In this document: in pieces, positions 58,001 through 64,000 of the stretch
How positions within the stretch are numbered: the first letter of the stretch is position 1
Layout: each line of letters starts with the position of its first letter
NCBI GenBank assembly: GCA_019843655.1
Contig: JACDQD010000003.1
Span: 8,310,925 to 8,374,924, forward strand
DNA length: 64,000 nt
Reading direction: 5' to 3'
Origin: Lethocerus indicus
Taxonomy: Eukaryota > Arthropoda > Insecta > Hemiptera > Belostomatidae
The notes under the pieces: model-generated
Databases searched by the model: none
What the model was told of the DNA's origin: nothing
Seen by the model: the letters and a program-made list of their open reading frames with translations, nothing else
Program-made: the position numbers and the translations under genes

Positions 58001-60314
58001 AGTGCAATAATTTACACGTATATAAGAGGATTATTTTATTAGCAAACGTTTCCAACTCTTAACTTTTACGACGTCATTTACGTTTGCTAAATATTCTTAA
58101 CGACAATAATCGGACCAAATAAAGTTAATGACTGCCAGTGTCGCCAAAGACGGTAGACCGTCACGACCGATACTATTACGAGTATTCAATTCGGAGAGCG
58201 TTGAGATCTAAATTGGTCCGATTCTGACAACGGTCAAATTCGGTAACGGGAGCAAGGCTTGTTTTTAGACAGCGAATGTTGCGTCAGCGTTGGCGCCACT
58301 CGGACGTACGAGAACTGTGTCCCCCTCCAATATTTAGCATTCCTGTTCCTTCTGAGCATCAATGAGTCTGAACCCAACCAACAGTTAAAATATAGGTCGG
58401 TAATATGACTGGGATTCTACATATTATTCATTTACCACCATGTTACATGTATTATTTGCGATGCGCACACTATTGAGTCACAATATAATAACAACGTTGA
58501 ATATTATTGTTGTGTAGCAGTTATTTATTAATCTCGAATTTCAGAAGAATCGATTGAAACATGTTCATCAAGTTGACATCGTTTCAGACATTTAACTAGG
58601 GCGGGAAATCGCAGCGAATTGAGGAACAGGGCAAACATTTATATTCAAACCTCCGTCAGCACCTGGTATAAAATAGTCAGACGAATGCGGGGTGTCGTTT
58701 AAATCTGGTAGCGATGGCGTCGCGGAAGCGTTGAGCAATTTTAAAGTTGGAGAATCGAAGCGAAGTAGAGAGGCGTGATCGATTCGATTAGGGTTTAATG
58801 CGTTGAATGAGAGAGTGGCGCCCGGCTCGTTCGCTATCGATACAATCGAATTCGATTATCTCGCCGGTTGAACTGATTGTCTTCTCTTGAAGGAGAGTCA
58901 ATCGCGTTTAATATGGAGGCCGCCGCGTCGGTCTTACATGAACTGACGCCGCCGCCGCCGCCGCCGCCGCCGCCAGACGTCGACGTCGACAACGACGACT
59001 TACCATAACCGACGAGGTCGCCAACCGCCCAGAATTGAACTATCGATGAACTTCAGATGAATTCTATTTGAATCCGATTTATAGATTTGTTTTCTTCCGA
59101 CATATTCTATTACTCGGACGTTTTAGATTGATTACCCTTCAATATAATCGTTAAGCCCGATTTGTCGCGCATTTAAACTCTTCAATTGCTCCGAATAAAT
59201 ATACTAGTTCATAAATCGCTAAAGCGCTTACTGCGACGAATAATTTAAATATGTTTTCGTTTATTAAAAACAACTGCTGGCCTGTTTTGTCTTAAGCTGT
59301 ACCGATTTCGGTTTCTCGCTATCCCCAGTAGTGTTGTTACGAGCGCGCTTCAACTTGTCATATAATTCGGGTCGGAGAGGGATGGGAACTGTGGAGTTTT
59401 TAGCGGCCGGAGAAGGTCAGGCCGGTGGTAGGAGGGTGGCGAGCGGTCGTGGAGGGAGGCAGGGTGGGAGTGAGGGAGGGAGGGAGGGAGGGAGGGAGGG
59501 TGGCCGGAGGAGGCGCCCATCTGGCCCGTTAATGGGGTTGACCATTACCATCAGGAATTAGACGGCTTAGCAGTACTAGCACCGGGGGTGAGATTAAGGG
59601 GGCCACCCTGGGGAGGGCTCCTCTTCTGGGGCCTCCAGGAGCCTCCCGCTCCTATGAAATCATAATCATGGAACGCGGCCCCTCCCCCCTTCTTCCTCTA
59701 ACTAGTTTACATGGGCTAACCGAATTAAGAGGAGGAGGAGCCGCCGCCCCCTCACCCCCAGGAAACCCGATACGGGACAAATTGATTGGACAAATATCCC
59801 CGCCGTTCTCTCTCAGCCGCCCTCCAGGTCGCATATGTCCAAATTAGAGCTAACGCCCCGGTTATCACCGTTATTAGATTTGGGACCGGGAAAAGAATGA
59901 CACGGACGCCCCGGGCCACCGCTCGCCCCGCACACTTGACTTATTAGACTAACGCCGCAGAATAAGAATCATACTCCGGCATGTTGCATAAGCGGTATTG
60001 GTCTCTCATCCACTTAGGCACTCCTAGGTTGGTCACGTCGGGACGTAGAGCGTAATCGTCCGGACAATTTAATCCGTCAAATTTTCACCGCACCCCAATT
60101 CGTTACATAATCTTTATTTAATACGAGAAAGGTCCATGAATCGACCAAGTAACTAATCGTATCTCCTCATTTTCTACTTAAGTTACGTAAAATTTAAACA
60201 TTTTGAAATTTTTTGTTACTTACATGGGTGTGAAGGTGTAAATGGGTAGTCCAAAGAAGGTAGCCTGGGTGCAGAGCTGGGGTGGAGCGACGGCGGACAA
60301 TGGTAGCAAAACAT
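16707..60314 (-). CDS. Drgx: Drgx-type paired-class homeobox transcription factor, 8 coding exons
   Basis: Seen: eight exons join in one frame, 1107 bases, 368 codons plus stop (91+92+102+138+125+126+104+329). Introns 1-7 have GT donors and AG acceptors, with phases 1,0,0,0,2,2,1. The protein starts [10 protein letters not shown]. The homeodomain is about residues 50-109, with R5, F8, L16, F20, W48, F49, Q50, N51 and R53 in place. A basic/acidic stretch ([12 protein letters not shown]) follows, then a Ser/Thr/Pro-rich middle, CPCC at 265-268, eleven glycines at 284-294 and an OAR domain at about 301-318 ([18 protein letters not shown]). Known: vertebrate DRGX starts MFYFHCPPQL, has nearly the same homeodomain, a CSCC motif and a C-terminal OAR. 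It is a nuclear factor of sensory and dorsal spinal neurons. Inferred: a sequence-specific nuclear regulator of neuronal identity. The invertebrate form is longer than the roughly 260-residue vertebrate one. Exons 5-7 rest on splice sites and frame only. The identity is firm. Confidence 0.93.
17036..20455 (-). other. Drgx intron 7
   Basis: 3420 bases, GT-AG. No other gene seen. Contains short CT/GA-rich tracts (18525-18541, 18728-18755) and a ccctcacccctcac-type pentamer/decamer patch near 19618-19655. Confidence 0.8.
20456..20559 (-). CDS. Drgx: Drgx coding exon 7 (Pro/Phe-rich segment)
   Basis: 104 bases, with acceptor tttatgtttcag and donor gtaaga. Its first base completes Gly225; it then reads [34 protein letters not shown], and leaves one base. 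The repeated PPLFFPP and PPPLFPA patches resemble the aromatic/proline transactivation-like segments of paired-class factors; no specific domain is assigned. It is bounded by a 9.6 kb intron above and a 3.4 kb intron below. Confidence 0.82.
25265..25300. repeat. Hexamer repeat (GTGCCG-type)
   Basis: About six copies of gtgccg/gtgccc in a CpG-rich patch. The Ala/Gly- and Thr/Gly-repeat ORFs around it come from this repeat. Confidence 0.85.
27975..28073. repeat. (GA)n tract with (GGA)n tail
   Basis: About 84 bases of pure GA followed by five GGA/GGAG units. In the Drgx transcript it reads as a very long CU tract in intron 6. The Ser-Leu and Arg-Glu repeat ORFs here are translations of this repeat. 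Confidence 0.98.
30167..30292 (-). CDS. Drgx: Drgx coding exon 6 (Thr-rich linker)
   Basis: 126 bases, with acceptor atcacttccag and a consensus donor gtaagt. Its first base completes Lys183; it then reads [17 protein letters not shown] and a threonine-rich run ([11 protein letters not shown]), followed by [13 protein letters not shown], and leaves two bases (GG). The hydrophobic FPAALFSPF segment may correspond to the Phe/Pro-rich middle of vertebrate DRGX, but that is a guess. Support is from splice sites, phase and open frame. It lies 728 bases of intron below exon 5. Confidence 0.8.
30293..31020 (-). other. Drgx intron 5
   Basis: 728 bases, GT-AG. Overlapping ORFs on both strands (30282-30767 minus, 30544-30843 plus) follow from GC-rich sequence at 30.5-30.75 kb. 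Retention of the intron would not continue the Drgx frame usefully. Nothing else seen. Confidence 0.75.
31021..31145 (-). CDS. Drgx: Drgx coding exon 5 (acidic/serine-rich linker)
   Basis: 125 bases, with acceptor tatgttgcag and donor gtaaga. Entering in phase 0 it reads [18 protein letters not shown], then [18 protein letters not shown], then PPFSP, and leaves two bases (AA). The composition (Glu, Ser, Gly, Pro) suits a disordered linker between homeodomain and C-terminal domain. There is no family match to lean on; the call rests on two good splice sites, an open frame in the required phase and correct phase joining to the next exon. Other ORFs here on the plus strand are shadows of its GC-rich codons. 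Confidence 0.8.
31626..32530. mobile_element. Inverted-repeat element copy E2 with internal 70-bp array
   Basis: Inner left arm 31626-31730 (acctatctggtattgtgtat on) is the reverse complement of 32283-32380. Between them sit the 70-bp units. The right arm continues through ggcgagcagccgaaaccggt to gaggagacagaaacacac near 32530, while the outer part of the left arm is missing. A palindrome (tcaaatatatatttga, 31566-31581) lies just left. The copy is in Drgx intron 4. It shows that the 70-bp units belong inside this element family. No coding capacity is seen. Confidence 0.8.
31731..32258 (+). repeat. 70-bp tandem repeat array 2, about eight units inside E2
   Basis: Units start at 31731, 31801, 31871, 31941, 32011 and 32081, period 70. 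Then come a shortened unit around 32143-32201, which lacks much of the first half, and a last unit from 32202. The five left units all carry the at form of ctcaWgggg and are otherwise like array 1. The three right units differ (cactcaagagggcgc, gctcaagtgtgcgc) and resemble the single units of E3. Homogeneous core and divergent edge are typical of an amplified satellite. Confidence 0.95.
36084..36221 (-). CDS. Drgx: Drgx coding exon 4 (recognition helix and basic tail)
   Basis: 138 bases, exactly 46 codons, with acceptor gtcctcag and donor gtaaat. It opens with [12 protein letters not shown], the recognition helix with Gln50 and Asn51, and continues [16 protein letters not shown] and a Ser/Thr/Pro-rich stretch ending PIPHHPK. 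Gln50 predicts preference for TAAT-containing sites with a Q50-type flank and cooperative dimer binding, as known for this class. [12 protein letters not shown] is a long charged helix that extends the domain; I associate it with arthropod rather than vertebrate DRGX. Confidence 0.96.
45405..45410 (-). terminator. Pol III terminator of tRNA-Gln
   Basis: A run of six T on the minus strand begins 8 bases after the tRNA 3' end, a normal distance for RNA polymerase III termination. Confidence 0.8.
45419..45490 (-). tRNA. tRNA-Gln (anticodon TTG)
   Basis: The 72-base minus-strand sequence begins GGTCCCATGGTGTAATGG and ends with the matching acceptor strand TGGGACC plus discriminator T. The acceptor stem is GGTCCCA/TGGGACC, seven perfect pairs. 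The anticodon arm is CTGGA-CTTTGAA-TCCAG, giving anticodon TTG for Gln codons CAA/CAG by wobble. The T arm is CCGAG-TTCAAAT-CTCGG with five perfect pairs. It has no intron and no encoded CCA, as expected of a nuclear gene. It lies in Drgx intron 3 on the same strand as Drgx, about 300 bases past exon 3. The perfect stems and the terminator below it argue for a functional gene, not a SINE head. Confidence 0.96.
45792..45893 (-). CDS. Drgx: Drgx coding exon 3 (homeodomain helices 1-3)
   Basis: 102 bases, exactly 34 codons, with acceptor cccaaaacag and donor gtaatg. It encodes residues 62-95: [17 protein letters not shown], then [17 protein letters not shown]. This is the core of a paired-class homeodomain; helix 2 and the start of the recognition helix (LTEARVQ) are unmistakable. 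The exon ends between positions 46 and 47 of the homeodomain, an intron position common in paired-class genes. HYPDVFTRE and [13 protein letters not shown] match DRGX closely. Confidence 0.96.
45894..46306 (-). other. Drgx intron 2
   Basis: 413 bases, GT-AG, AT-rich. Interrupts the homeobox in helix 1. Nothing else seen. Confidence 0.85.
46307..46398 (-). CDS. Drgx: Drgx coding exon 2 (homeodomain N-terminal arm)
   Basis: 92 bases, with acceptor tttgtttcag and donor gtaatt. Two bases complete Tyr31; the exon then encodes residues 32-61, ending [15 protein letters not shown]. The last twelve residues are the N-terminal arm and start of helix 1 of the homeodomain, including Arg5 for minor-groove contact and Phe8 of the core. 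The [15 protein letters not shown] stretch also occurs in vertebrate DRGX as known. The exon ends at a codon boundary, 13.8 kb of intron below exon 1 and only 413 bases of intron above exon 3. Confidence 0.95.
54848..54874 (+). repeat. (GGGA)n tract, G-quadruplex-capable
   Basis: Seven GGG runs separated by single A, flanked by GA repeats on both sides (54826-54896). Confidence 0.95.
56257..56281 (+). repeat. (TGG)n microsatellite
   Basis: Eight TGG units; a short CA run lies 40 bases to the left. Confidence 0.97.
56616..57121. mobile_element. Inverted-repeat element copy E3, hairpin form with one 70-bp unit per arm
   Basis: The left arm runs from tgtgttctctctcctctcac through cggtttcggctgctcgcc, tgtatttacgatcataaaag and one 70-bp-type unit (56868-56929). 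After a short centre (about 56930-56963, with ttttcac/gtgaaa ends) the unit and inner arm return in reverse complement (56964-57121). The outer right arm is missing. The facing units pair over about 60 bases with few mismatches. It lies in Drgx intron 1. This may be the ancestral layout from which the arrays grew. No ORF of note. Confidence 0.8.
58947..58974 (+). repeat. (CCG)n microsatellite
   Basis: Nine CCG/GCC units followed by a gacgtcgacgtcgac motif. Confidence 0.97.
59282..59340 (+). mobile_element. Degraded fragment of the E-family arm
   Basis: The stretch gtaccgatttcggtttctcg followed by ccagtagtgttgtta aligns with the arm sequence of E3 (accggtttcggctgctcgcc, cagtagcggtgttag) with several substitutions. 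Only about 50-60 bases remain. It shows an older insertion 3 kb from E3. Confidence 0.5.
59474..59500 (+). repeat. Second (GGGA)n tract, G-quadruplex-capable
   Basis: Seven GGG runs with single-A loops, plus two further GGG runs just upstream (59462-59468). Lies about 720 bases inside intron 1 from the first coding exon, on the template strand of Drgx. Confidence 0.95.
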
Positions 60315-60315
60315 T
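60224..60315 (-). CDS. Drgx: Drgx coding exon 1 (start codon, N-terminal motif)
   Basis: The ATG is at 60314-60312 and the exon encodes 30 residues starting [14 protein letters not shown], plus the first base of codon 31. The donor is gtaagt directly below 60224. A pyrimidine-rich acceptor (ggtgtttcag) ends just above 60315, leaving one untranslated base before the ATG, so the exon is internal and a 5' non-coding exon must exist upstream. The start was chosen because MF..HCPP matches the known DRGX N-terminus and because the phase-1 junction with exon 2 gives TAC (Tyr) and keeps the frame open. The rest of the exon is rich in Pro and Ser. Confidence 0.88.
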
Positions 60316-63300
60316 CTGAAACACCAAAAAGCCATTTAATAAGATTCGGGATAATATAATCTATTATCTATTATTACTCCCTTATCGGGGAATTACTAGA
60401 TAGCCTTTTGTAAATGATCCTATCTGTATTCGGGAATATTTTATGAATTATGTTGGCAAAGTGAAAGTACCTAAAAAAAGAATGATAAATATTTATCAAC
60501 CGCCAACCTCCCTTAGTTGTCCCCCCATTCTTTCCCATTTTCACTAATATTACAATTTTTATAACGGAAATTGCTGCCTCTCCTATTAACTACCAGAAGA
60601 GTAGCAGCTTCATCATATGGAGGAACGTGCTAAATAGAAGGTGGGACGGAACGGTCCGCTAACAATTGAGAATTGCGCAACAGGGTTTGGATGTGGCGAG
60701 AATAAAAGGCGGCCGGCCGAGCGCTAACTTGTTTAGCCGAGGCCTTTACCAGCTTAAAATGATGTACAGCCCAGATTAAGGAGGACGATGATTCAATCTT
60801 GCCGACGAAAGGGGAGAGGAAACTACCGCTCCTAATGAAGATATATAAACGAGTTGCAGTTTCTTTTCGCCAGACGTGTAATTAATAATGATTCCGGCCC
60901 CTTATTAAACCGCCCGAACTCAACGCTTCATCCAACTTCTGATGCAATTAGCCGAATTGCGAGAACTGCAGCTACCAGAAGGCCCAATTTAAAATTGTCG
61001 AAAACCTACGTTCTCTTGTGCAATGTTCGAACTGTGAATTTTCAAAAGGGAAACAAATCAATCAACGGAGCCAATCAACCCTTCGAAAATCCAATGGCCG
61101 GGATCGACTTCACCAATAATTTTAATATAATTAAGGGAGATGAATTCGTTTTATTTTGCTCGAATTCGTTTAATGTCCTAGGGCTAAATTTGATCCGAAC
61201 TTAGGTTATCCTTCAATCTTAGACTCCAGCGGCTATTAAATTTAAATATGGAAATAAGAAATGCCCGTAACAGTATCTAAACAGATTGTTTCAATACAAA
61301 AGGGCTATTTCATCGCCGCATTGATCTACTGCAGTGGGGTCGAATCGTATTTCACGGGGAAACAAGGAGCGGGCTAAAATACCGCAGTTGGGGGGGCAGG
61401 TTATTATTTCGGTCACGGGTGGCATATCGGATTCGGGCGGAATCGTTTGAATGATCGTGTTGGCCGGTCGAAAACCTCTCGGCCGAGTTGTTTCGGCTGA
61501 CAATAAGCGGGCCGGCCGGCTGATTCATGAGTGGGCCGCCAAACAAAACTAACGGCCCGAAACGCTCAGCGGCGATATTGGTTTATCGGCGAATCGGTGT
61601 AAAACAATGGCCGGTACGAGAACAGCACTGCTGTTTAATTGCAAGGATGATCGGGGCCCGTTCCGGTTCCTCGTTTCGCCCGGATATAAATCAAATTGGC
61701 GATGGCCGGCCGCTCGAGTGGCCCCACTTTTCTCCGTTCTCTTTTTCTCCAGCGCCCCCCACCGGCCTATTGTGTCGGACCTATTCCCCGGCATCGCGCA
61801 CTGGGACGCCCCGCTCGCTTCCCCTAAGGGGACCGGACCACCTAATACTTTGATTTGATTATAAATACGGGCTGATAATTGCCGGATAATGTCCTTTTTT
61901 TCTCCACCTTCTCCTATCGCCCTGGCCCCCATCTCTTGTTTCCGCTGACCGACACCCGGATTAGGTTCCCGGCATGACGCAAGGATATCATTCGACAGTC
62001 CTAAACTTTAAATTAAATTTAGTTAAAACTATCGGAGAATATAAGATTAATTTTCTGAATACCGTCAGTCTTAAGATTTAAAATCTCCGGTTTTAACATC
62101 ATCCGGTGACATGAATAGAATTCTGAAAAAATGTAATAGATTTATTATGAAATGGCATTCTAAAACGTTTCGGGTATTCTAAGGCGGCTTTGTGACATGT
62201 TAGACTTAGCCGTGAACATTGAACATAATGAACGTGCAACCATTAATAATTTCTGTATGTCAATAAATTTCACGAATTAAAAAAGTATAAACGCGTCATT
62301 CGGATTAATTTGTTTTATTCCGATATCTATATTTTATGTGTGCTCACAATTAACAACAAATAAATATTTGGCGTGGATTTCAAGAGCAGGAAAAGTTTAT
62401 AACTGTTCGTACATTATAATGAAACGTGATTGAAGAAACATTTTATTGAAGTATCCACGTTCATCATATATCTCGGAGATTTTTTAACGCTTTTGGAAAT
62501 AGGCGAGATATTAAATTAAGAGCGCTACATTTATTAATTATCGGTAAATTTTATTACTTCGGTACAAACGAATCGTATCCGCCTTTTTGAAAGCGAACCG
62601 GTTATTTCAATTCACCGAATTCGGGATCAAAAGTTTTATCGAATCGGTTTCCCGGTTCGGCCACAAATCAAAGTTAGGCTTATAATTGTATTTATTCCGT
62701 GCGGTGCCGCGTTTTCATTCGCCGAGATTTTTCTTCCATTTTTACGCGGTCTCGTTTGAGGAAGAAAACAAACTCGGCCGTCCAGAAACCGAGTGTAAAT
62801 CTAATCGCGTCGATTTTAATTAGCCGTGCGTTAGAGGCGGCGGCTGGCCAAACAAATCGGTTTTGCAGGTTTCCAAACGCGAACTTTCCCTGCGGCCGGT
62901 CCGCTATTGAAAGCAATTACCGTGTTTGACGGCGGAGATTCAATTTGGCGCGCTAATCGCATCGGCTGTGGTCCCAGCGCAACTATTGAAACAGGGGCCC
63001 GTCTCTGGGCCCTCGGCCCGCTCACTCGGCTAATTAATCCGGCGCGTGAAGCCTCAAAAACAAACGTTCTCTCCATCGCCGGTAATGAATTTTATAAACG
63101 GCCCTCGCCGGGGCCACAGACCGGTGTATTTCCGACCGGCCGCCGGCTCGTATTTGATTAATAACCGTGTTTGATGCTTATATTTCATTTGAGCGTCGAG
63201 TTTACGCTCGGCGGGCGGAGTGCGCGGGCGCCTGTTTACTGTTAATTAATGTAGTGCCGGGCGCGGCTAAACGCCCATTGCGGCTCTGCCGACTGCCCGG

Positions 63301-64000
63301 GCTTTTGTCTAGCCCCGTGCATTATTTATGCCGCCCCCGCCCGGCCACGGCCGCAACCTCGGCCGCCACCGCCCCCAATCACAACCCCGCCGGCCGACAC
63401 CCGCCCGCATTTCCATTACACCACCGCCCATTATACAAAGCGCCCGGCCATCACAAAGGTGACGGCTCTGAACATTAGAGCGCTAAATACGGCCGTTTGC
63501 CAACGCCCGTTATTTTACTATCAACTACCGAGTACTATCAACACTCCCAACTTGCCAGCTGTAAATAATCACGATACCGAAAAGCGGATCGACTCTAAAA
63601 AGTTTCGATCGATCGACTCTGTTTTTCGGTTCGCGACGCCGAGTTATGTTTGTACGATAACAAATAAAAACCCGCGAAAGTGGAAAATGCGGGAAAGCGA
63701 CAAAAAGGAAATTGACGACGAGGAGGCCCCTTTTTGAAATTGATTCGGGAACGCTTCCTCCGGCCTACGCCAGCGAGAAGAATTATCGGAGATATAAATC
63801 CAGCCGCCGCCTTTAGGGCTCTGCCCCGGGGCATAACTCAGGGGCGGTCCAGGAAACGGAGCCGGCGGAGAAGGGAGAGAAAAAGTCGAGGGGGGAAGAA
63901 GCGCGCGGCCATGGCGGAAGTGTAAGGGCCGTCGCCCTCGACTGTCCCCGAACGAGAAACCCAATAAATAGCCGGCCCGAAGTAAGAACACCGATAAATA
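60316..64000. other. DNA upstream of the Drgx start codon
   Basis: Should contain the missing 5' non-coding exon or more intron. CpG-rich patches at 61.3-61.9 and 62.8-63.9 kb suggest a promoter or regulatory region but no TATA or initiator can be tied to a start. ORFs of up to 127 codons occur on both strands in the GC-rich parts without recognisable domains. Confidence 0.5.

Larger units (their letters stand above)
46399..60223 (-). other. Drgx intron 1
   Basis: 13825 bases, GT-AG, the largest intron. Contains E3, the 59282 fragment, two GGGA tracts, a TGG tract, a CCG tract, a 15-base duplication at 48791-48822 (tatgattattaga) and a run of twelve G near 50494. Large first introns of developmental regulators often hold enhancers; none can be assigned from sequence alone. 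Confidence 0.8.

Noticed and set aside
58998..59004. Strong minus-strand donor (atg|gtaagt) as an alternative Drgx first exon
   Set aside because: Joining it to exon 2 puts the frame out of phase and no supporting promoter is visible; it could only be a non-coding exon.
61291..61932. Overlapping ORFs on both strands upstream of Drgx
   Set aside because: Typical of GC-rich, stop-poor sequence; no domain and no splice consistency.

Overview
The window is animal nuclear DNA, most likely from an arthropod. It shows introns with GT-AG borders, a paired-class homeobox gene spread over more than 43 kb, a eukaryotic tRNA gene with a Pol III T-tract terminator, many simple-sequence repeats and no operon-like coding. 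The sequence after the homeodomain ([13 protein letters not shown]) is what I recall of arthropod Drgx proteins. Species and order cannot be read from the sequence alone.

One protein-coding gene dominates. It is a Drgx (dorsal root ganglia homeobox) orthologue on the minus strand, with its start codon at 60314 and its stop at 16707. I assembled eight coding exons: 60224-60314, 46307-46398, 45792-45893, 36084-36221, 31021-31145, 30167-30292, 20456-20559 and 16707-17035. All seven introns have GT-AG ends and compatible phases, and the joined frame is 368 codons plus a stop. The protein has the DRGX-type N-terminus ([10 protein letters not shown]), a Q50 paired-type homeodomain at residues 50-109, a low-complexity middle, a CPCC motif, an 11-glycine run and a C-terminal OAR domain. 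The first coding exon starts with a splice acceptor just before the ATG, so at least one 5' non-coding exon lies further upstream and was not located.

Layout: 1-16.6 kb lies downstream of the gene. It is non-coding apart from a 31-codon exon-like ORF near 13.8 kb, and it holds a long inverted repeat (12151-12533) and a ten-copy array of a 70-bp repeat (14221-14903). 16.7-60.3 kb is Drgx. Its introns carry a second 70-bp array inside an inverted-repeat element (31626-32530), a tRNA-Gln(TTG) gene (45419-45490), a third copy of the element in hairpin form (56616-57121), a degraded fragment (near 59290), and GA, GGGA, CCG and TGG simple repeats. 60.3-64 kb is upstream DNA, CpG-rich in parts.

The most unusual content is one repeat family seen in several states: arms only, one 70-bp unit per arm in inverted orientation, and tandem amplification to about eight or ten units. 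It looks like a foldback or long-TIR element that has produced a local satellite. No transposase or other coding capacity for it is visible here.
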